A stretch of 64,000 nt of DNA, taken from Ptychodera flava (Eukaryota > Hemichordata > Enteropneusta > Ptychoderidae). The notes beneath the pieces are model-generated. The model was not told the DNA's origin. It saw only the letters and a program-made list of their open reading frames with translations, and searched no databases. The position numbers were made by a program, and so were the translations under genes. Each line of letters starts with the position of its first letter. Positions within the stretch are counted from its first letter, which is position 1. The stretch spans positions 14,237,772 through 14,301,771 of the forward strand of contig NC_091944.1 of assembly GCF_041260155.1 (NCBI RefSeq), in the 5' to 3' direction. This document shows, in pieces, positions 13,101 through 21,332 of the stretch.

Positions 13101-14328
13101 TTTTTGAAAAATCACATTTTGAAATTTGAAAGAATTTTTTAATAATTGTTTGATATGTAAACCCATGTAAAATCATAAAACAAATTTTATTTACAAATCC
13201 TGCCGTACATATCTTACAATTAATATTGTCAACATATTTATAACTATTTGGTAATATTTAGTGCTATCCAATTATTATGAAATTCAAATATGTAAAAAAA
13301 TATGAAAAATTAAATTTTAATATTTACTGGTATTATATTTCAAAATCATGAGTGCAAATATACAATTTTTATATTATTTGGAAAAATTATTAAGTAAGGA
13401 GTTATCCTGAAAATTTGAACTAAATATCTCTATTCTAACACTTGAAACTTGACATTAACTCTGAGATAAGAATTGGTGCAAAAATAGCCTTTCCAGCCAC
13501 CTTAACCGGTTTTCAAAAGTAAAAGTGTTGGCAAAATATGCAAGTAGTTTGGTGGATAATTTCAAGATTGGCACCCCGAGCACCTTGATCTCCAAAACAC
13601 ATGCTTCCAGAACTGTGTGTGAGCTATTGCAATGTCTAACTGGATGTCTTTCCTATTATCTAATTCAGGCAGTGCTCCAACCTTAGCTACAAGCCCTGCT
13701 GGGGCACCGCCCCCCTGGTACCAGAATCAAGGTACTCACGAAATGCGCACACACACACAGTGCAGTATTGTAGTGTGGTAGTCTGTGTAGTCGTCATCTG
13801 TATAAAATCAATGAACATTAGGGGACGTTGTTCATTGAAGATTTCTTCCTAAAATGTGTTCATGGAAGAGTTGAATAGTAAACAACAAATGTAGGCCAGC
13901 AATAATGTTTGTCAATGGCATTAACTTTTTGCAGATTGCAGCATTTCTTCCCTGAAATACCGACTTTCTATTCATTTCCAGGTTCATCATCAGCATCGTC
14001 TACATCGTCCTCAGTGATGCCACCACCACCACCATGGCAGGTACCACCAATCACAACTATGGCCCACATGCCACCATGGCACCAACCACCGCCACCGCCG
14101 ATGCCGCCACCGCAGCACCCCGGTATGATGCCTCCTCCCATGCAACCAGGAATGCCGCCGCCTCCAGTACAGCCCCCACTTCCCCCAGGGCCACCACCTC
14201 CTCCCCCAATGGGCATGATGCCTTATGGTCAGCCACCACCCCCTCCACCCCCAGTAGACATGCAACAAAATATGGGTGCTGTCCCCCCTCTTTTGCCACC
14301 AGCACCCCCACCACCACCTCCAAACTAA
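992..14328 (+). CDS. SF1: Splicing factor 1 / branchpoint-binding protein, 3' eleven exons (5' end outside window)
   Basis: Nuclear RNA-binding protein that recognises the intron branchpoint (UACUAAC-like) together with U2AF in the early spliceosome. Exons read in phase: 992-1144, 3978-4067, 4781-4964, one of 7381-7499 or 7580-7698, 9945-10134, 10461-10592, 11113-11344, 11795-11902, 13669-13731, 13982-14328. About 538 residues lie in the window. In order they give the SPSPEP motif, a KH domain with GLLIGPRGNTLK, QUA2, two CCHC knuckles, the [10 protein letters not shown] motif and a proline-rich tail ending PPPPPPN. Every step matches the known SF1 family. The N-terminal U2AF-ligand motif must lie upstream of base 1. 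All introns are GT..AG; the donor after 10134 (gtcaga) is weak. The mutually exclusive QUA2 exons are unusual. Identity is very sure; exon edges rest on reading phase and splice consensus, not on transcripts. Confidence 0.95.
2398..2861. repeat. Nested inverted repeats inside the intronic transposon
   Basis: GCTAGCGTAAA and TGTTGGTCGAGG at 2398-2421 recur inverted at about 2833-2856. A second pair, containing TACGTCAC and GGTGACCTCTCAACTTC, lies at 2424-2471 and inverted at 2650-2698. A hairpin with CACAGTCC arms is at about 2804-2830. This looks like one foldback element inserted in another. Confidence 0.6.
3023..3107. repeat. Perfect 36-bp hairpin
   Basis: The arms 3023-3058 and 3072-3107 are perfect reverse complements with a 13-nt loop. 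They lie inside the 1535-3777 element and are probably an independent tiny foldback. Confidence 0.75.
3978..4067 (+). CDS. SF1: SF1 exon: first half of KH domain
   Basis: Encodes [16 protein letters not shown] and the start of the GxxG loop (GLLIGPR), flanked by cag and gtaagt. It is in phase with both neighbours. The KH fold binds the branchpoint RNA. Confidence 0.94.
4393..4738. mobile_element. Degenerate copy of the 340-bp TTAA MITE family
   Basis: It shares the order of blocks with the copy at 47876-48210: a CTCTCAAACTTTTACA-like block, GGGGCTCATTTTGAAG, a GTTCCAAATTTTCCATGG-like block and AACCCCAGATTTTTA. The termini have decayed and the TTAA is no longer clear. Confidence 0.5.
4781..4964 (+). 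CDS. SF1: SF1 exon: second half of KH domain
   Basis: Completes Arg-Gly-Asn-Thr-Leu-Lys of the GxxG loop. It continues through [15 protein letters not shown] and [14 protein letters not shown] to KKAVDQ, ending on a codon boundary at gtaggc. Because it ends in phase 0, skipping both alternative exons downstream would shift the frame. Confidence 0.95.
6032..6538 (+). promoter_or_regulatory. Cluster of four TACTAAT branchpoint-like heptamers
   Basis: TACTAAT occurs at 6032-6038, 6103-6109, 6193-6199 and 6532-6538, in the intron upstream of the two alternative SF1 exons. UACUAAC is the optimal site for SF1 itself. The last copy is followed by a pyrimidine run and cag at 6556-6558, so it looks like a complete 3' splice site with no recognisable exon after it. 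These may be decoy or autoregulatory sites. The regulatory role is inference. Confidence 0.35.
7381..7499 (+). CDS. SF1: SF1 alternative QUA2 exon A
   Basis: A 119-nt exon encoding [20 protein letters not shown] and on to [10 protein letters not shown] plus two bases of an Arg codon. Acceptor tctcttag, donor gtatttg. Its peptide matches exon B at 31 of 40 residues. Five of the nine changes fall in the last six residues, where Asp-Ala-Glu-Ala-Val replaces Glu-Asp-Asp-Thr-Ile. It has the same length and phase as exon B and joins the same zinc-knuckle exon. Many synonymous differences from B suggest an old duplication kept by selection. Whether it is used needs transcript data. Confidence 0.85.
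7580..7698 (+). CDS. SF1: SF1 alternative QUA2 exon B (canonical-like)
   Basis: A 119-nt exon encoding [20 protein letters not shown] and on to [10 protein letters not shown] plus two bases of Arg. This is the version closer to human SF1, which has [12 protein letters not shown] and LNGTLREDD. The acceptor follows a very long pyrimidine tract and ends gtttgtag; the donor is gttcat. QUA2 extends the KH surface that holds the branchpoint RNA. If exon A were joined directly to it, the reading frame would meet TAA in the fifth codon. Confidence 0.92.
9945..10134 (+). CDS. SF1: SF1 exon: two CCHC zinc knuckles
   Basis: One base completes Arg; then [14 protein letters not shown] and [14 protein letters not shown], each C-x2-C-x4-H-x4-C, lead to VDKAKMDSE. 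Human SF1 retains only the second knuckle, while yeast BBP has two. The knuckles add nonspecific RNA backbone contacts in the known family members. The donor after GAG is gtcaga, weaker than the others. Confidence 0.93.
10461..10592 (+). CDS. SF1: SF1 exon: [10 protein letters not shown] motif and proline-rich start
   Basis: Begins after ctcacag with [18 protein letters not shown], the strongly conserved block after the knuckles in animal SF1. It ends in phase 0 at Leu before gtgaat. The block is followed by His/Pro/Ser-rich sequence. Confidence 0.9.
11113..11344 (+). CDS. SF1: SF1 exon: Met/Gln/Pro-rich tail
   Basis: Opens at ATG in phase 0 ([14 protein letters not shown]) and runs through [11 protein letters not shown] to SSASG, with donor gtaagc. 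Composition matches the PPWM-type tail of animal SF1. Such tails bind WW, SH3 and FF domains in known members. Confidence 0.88.
11795..11902 (+). CDS. SF1: SF1 exon: proline runs
   Basis: Phase-1 exon giving [18 protein letters not shown] and on to SQSWQGQT, with a tttcag acceptor and gtaagt donor. Because both ends are phase 1 it could be skipped without shifting frame, as could the next exon. Confidence 0.85.
12535..13505. mobile_element. TTAA-flanked MITE, 971 bp, in SF1 intron
   Basis: Both ends carry TTAA followed by a 17-bp inverted terminal repeat (GGTGGCTGGAAAGGCTA at 12539-12555, its exact complement at 13485-13501). TTAA target duplication is the hallmark of piggyBac-type transposons. 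No transposase ORF is present, and the interior is AT-rich with only short meaningless ORFs. It is therefore a nonautonomous element. Confidence 0.75.
13669..13731 (+). CDS. SF1: SF1 exon: small tail exon
   Basis: A 63-nt exon encoding [20 protein letters not shown], phase 1 at both ends, acceptor attcag and donor gtactc. The PPPWYQNQ block resembles the LPWQQ-type repeats of the SF1 tail. Confidence 0.82.
13982..14328 (+). CDS. SF1: SF1 last coding exon
   Basis: Starts after ttccag with a Ser run, then Pro/Met-rich sequence ([25 protein letters not shown]). It ends APPPPPPN with TAA at 14326-14328. The human protein ends in almost the same way. Open frames on the other strand and in the second frame here are products of the CCA/CCN composition. 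Confidence 0.93.
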
Positions 14329-14384
14329 AGAAGCATGCCAGGAACCTGTTGCTGTTAAAAATATCGTTTACTTTGACTTACAGA

Positions 14385-14390
14385 ATTAAA
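14385..14390 (+). terminator. Possible proximal poly(A) signal of SF1
   Basis: ATTAAA lies 57 nt after the stop codon. A second candidate, AATAAA, is at 16600-16605. Which one is used cannot be told from sequence. Confidence 0.35.
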
Positions 14391-15454
14391 GTATTTTAGC
14401 TTCCGTGAATTATTTTATTAACATTAAAGCTTATGCACTGTATATGGAGAGATTTCACATCAAAAGTAACTGAAAATTGAACGGGTACATGCAATTCAGT
14501 TTGATATCAAGGCTTGATGAATTTGCCTATTGGTTTTCCTTTCTTGTACCATACCTGCAAAATGAAGTTTCATCTGTTTGTGAGTGCATATTTCAGACTC
14601 TTCTTGCTGATCTTTTTAGTGAAATAATGAACATTTATTTGTTTAGAGTGGTTTCAGAGAATTGATGATTGATTGTGATAAATTTGTTGGGAATAAGTGC
14701 TCTTCTAAAATGTCATATATGCAAAGGACAAGAGGCTTTGGGTGGTTATTGGATGTTGTGTACATAGCTTGTGTGGATTTGCGCCTGAAATGTGCCAACT
14801 GGCAACAAGGGTAATCATACAATGATATCTGAAACTTTTATGTCAACTGATTATAGCAACATGGCAATCAGTTTCATAACAGACAAAATTAAATTGTACT
14901 AATGTGTCAGTAACAGCAGACACTGGAATTCAGAAATATCCGGTAGTACTTCCATAACACACAGACCATGGAATACTGTGATCGCGAATCAGTCCATGCC
15001 TGCTGTGTTTTGAATCTACAGTATACAATATACCCTCAAAGACGTGTACATGGTTATTGCTGCCAGTTGGTCATTTCATGGTGTTCTTTTTATAATGCAC
15101 ACGTGAATGTTTGAAGCACTTCTCAGTCTGAGGTCACATTTCAGGGATACGAATAGCTGTGATTTGCAAAGATAAGGGGCAAAAAAAACAAACATTGAAA
15201 AGCTTTCTCAGGATCTTGGTGGTTTAAATTAACTGGCATAATACTGTAGTAAAGTTTGAGCTGTGGTAGATTTGTCTTTGTTGGCATCAGAGTTGAAATA
15301 TTCAGAGATCTGGCCATGACAGATACTTCAAGTCTTGGTGCACTGTTATTGCTATTGTAGACATTAAAATTTGATCATATTGTGTTAGAAGTGTGTAAAA
15401 AAGTAAAGAAAAACGTACTCAGTTCGATGTGTCCAGGTTTACAGTGTATTTTGG

Positions 15455-15547
15455 TTAACCCTTTCACCCCCATGGTTTGGCCCAAACTCATTGTTATCAA
15501 TGGTGACCATGGGTCCTGTTTATAGGGAATCTGCGGTGAAAAGTTTA
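15455..15547. mobile_element. Mini-MITE copy
   Basis: TTAACCCTTTCACCCCCATG at the left, then the ATTGTTATCAATGGTGA core and a decayed CGGTGAAAAG right end. Same family as 34229-34321. Confidence 0.6.
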
Positions 15548-16212
15548 CCATTTCAAACTCCAAGATGTGTTTCTATACTAACCCTTTCCCACAAAGCTCT
15601 GTAGTGATTAGTTTGGACTCTGTCACAAGAGAAGAAACTTACATTTAGTGTCTTGTAATCAAAAGTGTTATATGCACAGTAGGTTATGCACACCAACCTT
15701 TCAACATCCAGTGTTATTGTTTTTCACTATCTTTTTGCTGTATATTAAAATGATATGCCATGCACTTTTCAAAAGATACGGGTGAAACCATAACACGAAT
15801 TATAAGCTTGGTATCAGCTTCTGTAGCCAAGGTGGTGAGAGCTCATGAATATATGTAAATTGTCATATGGATTTATGTACTCACTCTTTCTACTGTCATT
15901 TCAGAAATGTAATGTTTTCAATTTCTGTACTTTTAATGTATTTTCAAATATTTTTGTTCTATTTGTAAAGTACAGTTTCTTTTCCTACTCTGAAGGTCAC
16001 GTTGAAATGCAGAGTATTCATTTTTCGCCATAACCTGCATGTGTGAGATTTCTGTCGTTGTTCACAGCTGAAGTTTTAGACTGTACTATGGATTCATCTT
16101 TCATGCAGTAACATTGTATGATGTACAACGATGCGTTTTGTCAGCAAGGGTAATACAGTGTAGTTTCCTGGAACAAAAATAATGAAAATATGATCAAAAG
16201 CTGTGTTCCGTT

Positions 16213-16559
16213 TTAAGGTAGTTTGCGCCTCGGAAGTGACTTAAACTTTTGCCCAAATTTTCCATAAGGAGAATCTTTCAACCATTCTCATTAAAAATCA
16301 ATAAAAAATTGGGGGTTGCCGTTAAAATTTTGGTACTAAAGAAACAACCCAAAATTTACAGATATTTAAATTTCAAAGGGGCTGCCATCCCTGTTTTAAC
16401 TCTGGAGAAAAACAAAGTTTTTGAATTTCGAAAAACTAAGCCTTTGAAAAGTTTTCTTGCACCAAGAGCTCTAAAATGAACCCCCACAATTGGTAGATCA
16501 GAAAAGAATTGTAAAAATTTGAGTCTGAATACCTGTCCCCGAGGTACATTCTACCTTAA
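16213..16559. mobile_element. TTAA-flanked MITE of about 347 bp
   Basis: Begins TTAAGGTAG and ends CTACCTTAA, with further pairing of TGCGCCTCGG against CCGAGGTACA. Internal sequence is the inverse of the copy at 47876-48210 (CCACAATTGGTAGATCAGAA here, TTCTGATCTACCACATTGTG there). A TTAA duplication and no ORF fit a piggyBac-type MITE. Confidence 0.7.
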
Positions 16560-16884
16560 GATGAAGTGAATTCTTTGAAGAGTTGGCATCATTTCATGTA
16601 ATAAAGTATAGCATATGAAAGTTGTTATTGTGAAACACTTCTTGGGTCTCTGCGAACTTTCAGCATATTTCAACTTTTCAACTTTCACAATGCCTGTAAT
16701 ATGTAGGTGCTGACTTTCATGTTTCATAAATCTTGCTTTTGATTATGCGGAACCAAACCTGTAAAATCACCCTTTGACTTCATTTATCAGTACGGAGAAC
16801 TCCAAATGTTTTAAAAACTGTTGAAAGTTAAACCAAATGTTTATCATCAGCGACACTGTGAGATTATTCTCGAAAATGATTTGT

Positions 16885-16973
16885 TTTACCCTTTCACCAC
16901 CATGGTTTGACCCAAACCTATTGTTATCAATGGTTATTTTGGACCTGTTTACAGGGAATTAGGGGTGAGAAGC
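16885..16973. mobile_element. Mini-MITE copy
   Basis: Left end TTTACCCTTTCACCACCATG, core ATTGTTATCAATGG, right end GGGGTGAGAAG. Same family as 34229-34321, with decayed TTAA ends. Confidence 0.55.
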
Positions 16974-17433
16974 AGATAGTACCCACCCAGATACTGTTTC
17001 AGATCTAATCAAGTCATTAACAGTATATGATCTATAAATTGTGATATGTGTTACCTGCCAATTAATAACTTTAAACAGCTTATCCCAGTATTGCAAAAAA
17101 TTGTTCATAGATACATATAGGCTTTTAAAAATTGAATTACAAAATACCAAGTTATTTGTGAGTTGTTAGAAACCTGTGAAGCTGTTCTTTTATTTGATTA
17201 TTTCAGGCAACTTGATTTGTTGCGACAAAGTTAAAATATCAGACAAGTTTTGTTATGAGAAATATTCTCTGTAATGGTGTGATCTTCGATAGTAAAAATG
17301 TTTGAAAAATGATAAAAACAATTTCTAACCTACCAGCTGCTTGTGCAAAGATACCTAAATGCTTTAAATTTAGAAAAAGGAAAAGGAGTGTGTACTGTGT
17401 CCCATTCTTAAGAAATTATCAATACCTTGAAGG

Positions 17434-18004
17434 TGTTATGTAGGTCATTTACCCCACACTCATCATGACCTGAGTTCAATTAGTCTAGAACATTCTCAAG
17501 GTCACTACCCTTAATGACCTCACAACCTTGAATTCAATTAGTCATGTTTGGAATGTTCTGGAAAGTTGATTAGTTGTGTAAGGGAGATAATTTTAGAACA
17601 GTAATTAGCATGTCAATAAAAGTTCTAGATTGTTCTTATATGCCTTTATAAAAGGGACGTGCACAGCTTCTAGTCAGACTTTTGGGATCGTGTCTCTTGT
17701 GTGTTACTAAACTCCAGCAGTAGTCATTCTCAAGACTTTTCAAGACCTTCACTGTCAACGCTGGATTTATACTGTGGACTTTGTGCAGCTTCAAGCCTGC
17801 AAGCCAAAGGACTGTTCATTCATTCGACTGACTGTTACAACTCTGAGACTGGAGCTTTGCCGTCCCAGCTGAGATAAGTAGTCTGTACACTTTAAAGCTT
17901 GTACTCTATCCCTGACTTAGCAATTAGTTTTATTTTTGTAATAAATTCTGTTTAAAACGTTATTTGCTGAGTTCACCCTTTTGTTCGTTTCTCTGCACGT
18001 AACA
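17434..18004 (+). repeat. 5' LTR
   Basis: 571 bp from TGTTATGTAGG to GCACGTAACA. Contains TATAAAA at 17646-17652 and AATAAA at 17940-17945, fitting a U3-R-U5 layout. It differs from the 3' LTR at seven sites: three substitutions and four one-base indels. Confidence 0.95.
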
Positions 18005-18007
18005 AAT

Positions 18008-18025
18008 TGGGGGCTTGTCCGGGAT
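18008..18025 (+). promoter_or_regulatory. Primer binding site, tRNA-Pro-like
   Basis: TGGGGGCTTGTCCGGGAT starts 3 nt after the LTR. It differs by one base from the classical proline-tRNA primer site known in several retroviruses, so tRNA-Pro is the probable primer. Confidence 0.8.
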
Positions 18026-18106
18026 ACGAATATTTTGAGCCGTTTGACAACATTTTGACAGCCTTTTCAAAACTACTATATACTGTGAACTCAGCGAAAT
18101 TTAATC

Positions 18107-19753
18107 ATGGCGGAATTTAAACCAGACGAATTTATGGATGACCTTGATCAGGACACATTTAATTCCCTCAGAAAAGACAACCTCATAGCACTGGCCAATT
18201 TCCTTAAAGTAGAAGTTAAAAGATCTATGCGCAAGAGGGAAATACAGTACCGTATTGCCAAACATCTGGTTGATTTAGGCCAATTTGAGGAATCCACCTT
18301 GAAAGATTATGAGCCCGAGTCTACCTTTGAACTAAGAAAATTAGAATTAGAAATGCAGACAAATTTGGAGATCAAGAAACTAGAATTACAAATGAGAGAG
18401 AAAGAATTACAAATGGAAAAAGAGAGACAGGCAGATTTGGAGCTTAAGAAATTGGAATTAGAAAGGAAATGAAAGAAAAAGAATTGCAAATGGAAGAAAG
18501 ACAGAAAGAAAAAGAAAGGCAGGAAAGATTAGAATGGAAGAAAGACAGAGAGAAAAAGAATTGCGATTAGAAGAACAGCGATTACAGGTAGAAATAAAAC
18601 GTTTAGAGCTTGGACAGTCAGGAAATTCTTCCCTTCGGACAAGTTTGACATCACTAAGCATTTCAGGTTAGTTCCCCCTTTCCAAGAAAAGGATGTTGAC
18701 AAATATTTTCTCCATTTTGAGAAAATTGCTCAGAGTCTGAATTGGCCTAAGGAGTCCTGGTCTATGCTTTTGCAGAGTGCTTTGGTGGGTAAAGCCAGAG
18801 AAATTTACATTCAGTTGTCAGTAGAGCAGGCTTCAAATTATGATTCTGTGAAGGAATTAATTCTCAAGGGTTATGAGTTGGTGCCTGAAGCGTACCGTCA
18901 GAAATTTAGGGATTGTGAGAAGGCGAAAGACCAAACTTATGTTGAATTTGCTCGAACAAAAGAACAACTGTTTGATCGCTGGTGTTCTTCTGAAAAGGTC
19001 AGTCAGAATTATGACAAATTACGACAACTTGTTTTGATTGAGGAATTTAAAAGGTGCATCCGGAGTGACATCAAGACGTTTATCAATGAACAAAAGGCAG
19101 ATACATTGGAGGTTGCTGCACGTTTGGCCGATGATTATTCATTGACACACAAATCTTCATTTCTCAGCAAACCATCCCAGTCCTTTTCATACAGAAACAA
19201 TGCAGGTAAATTTAACTCCTCCTTTTCATCCAAGAATTTTTCAAAGGAGAGTAGAAAATCAAATGACAACAGTTCACAGAGTTCAAGTAACACTCCCACA
19301 TCATCAGATCCCAAGTCTCAATCTCCTTCTGACAAACAGTTTGGTACACTTTCTTGTAATTATTGTAAGAAAGACGGCCATTTAATGTCAGAGTGTTTCA
19401 AATTGAAAAGAAAACGTGAAGGTCAAAGTGGTCAAAGTGGATCTAAGCCAACCGGCTTTATTTCTTCATCAACTCAATTAGAGTCTAATAATGTGTGCAA
19501 CACATTTTCTGAGGTTAAACCCCTCTTATCCCCAATTAATGAGGTCAAGGTCAATTCTTCTCAAGATAGCATTATGGGTATTTTCGAGCCATTTATTCAT
19601 AATGGTTTTATATCACTTTCTAGTGATTTTTCTTCCGCTACCCCTGTCAAAATTTTAAGAGATACCGGGGCTTCCCAGTCTCTTTTGTTGGCAGATACCC
19701 TGCCGTTTTCTGAAAAGTCATTTTCAGGTTCTAAGTTCTTATTAAGGGGGTAG
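18107..19753 (+). pseudogene. gag (with SCAN-like capsid segment) running into protease, frameshifted
   Basis: The first frame (18107-18472) starts at a good ATG. It has a SAP-like helical stretch at residues 15-55, then a long charged coiled coil rich in Glu/Lys/Leu. The frame is broken between about 18460 and 18650. It resumes upstream of 18764 and stays open to 19753. That part carries the capsid-like helices; residues such as YRQKFRD..K and LRQLVLIEEFKRCI recall the SCAN domain. A CCHC knuckle (CNYCKKDGHLMSEC) lies at 19355-19396. The protease active site DTG, in LRDTGAS, is at 19661-19669. The frame ends at 19753, where the protease should continue in another frame. Not a working gene as written. 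Confidence 0.85.
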
Positions 19754-21332
19754 ATTGTAATGACTACATTCCTGTTCCTCTCCATAATGTCTATTTGTCT
19801 TCGGACTTGTTTCTGGACCTGTGGCTTTAGGTATTAGGCCTTTTTTGCCTTTTGAAGGGATTCACCTTCTTCTTGGAAACGACCTTGCTGGGGACAAGGT
19901 CATTACTAATCCACTTGTGACTGATAATCCTAGTTTAGATCAGGATCCAGAGCCAATTGAACAAGAGATACCCGATTTATTTCCTTCATGTGCCATTACT
20001 CGAGCCATGTCAAAGAAAACTTCCGAGAATCAAAATACTCTCAAAATAATGTCACAGATGTTGACTTAAATGACACCTTTCTCAGTCAGGTGTTTGACAC
20101 GGATCATTCCGTTATCCCTCGTGGATTTGAAACTTCCAGTAAACTTCTGCTGACCAAAGTCAGACATTTTCTAGATCAAATCTCATTGCAGAACAACACA
20201 AAGACCCAGATATTTTGTCTTTGTTTGACAGGGTAGATGATGAAGGTAAAACTTCAGATAGCTCTGTTTCCTATTATACAAAATCTGGTATTCTCATGCG
20301 TAAATGGAGACCTCCAGATGTCTTGGTTGATGACGATTGGGCTATAAAACATCAAATTGTGGTTCCAAAGCCCTATCGTGCTGAATATTGCGCCTGGCCC
20401 ATGAAACGCCCTGGGCTGGTCATTTGGGAGTAGGAAAACTTATCATAAAATTCTCAGTCACTTTTATTGGCCTAATCTCAGGCAGGATGTAGCACATTTC
20501 TGTAAAACTTGTCACACATGTCAAATGGTAGGAAAGCCGAATCAGACCATTCCAAAGGCCCCTTTACAGCCAATTCCTGCATTTCAAGAACCATTTAGTA
20601 GGATACTAATAGACTGTGTTGGGCCCCTACCAAAAACAAGATCAGGAAATGAGTACATGTTGACAATTATGTGTACATCAACTCGGTTCCCGAAGCCATA
20701 CCACTGAGAAATATAAAGACAAAGACTATAGTGAGAGCTTTAGTCAAATTTTTCACTTTATTCGGCCTCCCTAAATGTGTCCAGTCCGATCAAGGCTCCA
20801 ACTTTATGTCTGGTATTTTTCAACAAGTAATGGATCAGCTAGGCATTAAACAGTATAGGTCATCCGCCTATCATCCAGAAAGTCAGGGTGCTCTTGAGCG
20901 ATTTCATCAAACTTTGAAAAACATGATTAGGACCTACTGTTTTGACACGAGAAACAGTGGGATGAAGGAATTCATTTTTTGCTCTTTGCTGTTAGAGAGT
21001 CAATTCAAGAGTCTCTTGGTTTTAGCCCATTTGAGCTTGTATTTGGACATACAGTCCGTGGCCCACTTAAGCTCGTTAAAGAGAAATTCCTATCAGACGA
21101 CGATGATTGTCTGAATATTTTGCAATATGTGTCAGATTTTCGTACAAACTCTCTAAAGCATGTGAATTAGCCAGAGAAATCTTGAGTCATCTCAGCAGTC
21201 AATGAAAACCAATATGATAAAAACACCTCAAAACGGAAGTTTGAACCAGGTCAAAAAGTTCTTGTTCTACTTCCGGTTCCTGGCAAACCACTCCATGCTC
21301 GTTACTTTGGGCCATACCTAATTGATAAGAAA
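19754..21332 (+). pseudogene. Protease remainder and integrase, several frameshifts
   Basis: Pieces in all three frames together cover a typical gypsy linker and integrase. They include a post-protease segment ending DLFPSCAITRAM (19821-20069) and the HHCC zinc-finger region with CKTCHTC (about 20439-20527). The catalytic core has Asp at 20612-20614, Asp at 20788-20790 and Glu at 20896-20898, a D,D-35-E spacing. Frame changes fall near 20050, 20220, 20420, 20700, 20950 and 21170. The catalytic triad residues themselves are all present. The DNA joins the RT frame downstream through the GPY module. Non-functional as written. Confidence 0.85.

Larger units (their letters stand above)
14329..17433 (+). 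other. SF1 3' UTR / downstream flank
   Basis: No coding region is recognised. The stretch holds two copies of the mini-MITE (about 15455-15547 and 16885-16973) and one copy of the 340-bp TTAA MITE (16213-16559). It ends where the LTR retrotransposon is inserted. Confidence 0.55.

Noticed and set aside
13968..14399. Long ORFs on the minus strand and in other frames over the last SF1 exon
   Set aside because: They are Gly-, Trp- or Thr/Ala-rich shadows of CCA/CCN proline codons; the SF1 frame fits exon phase and the family C-terminus.
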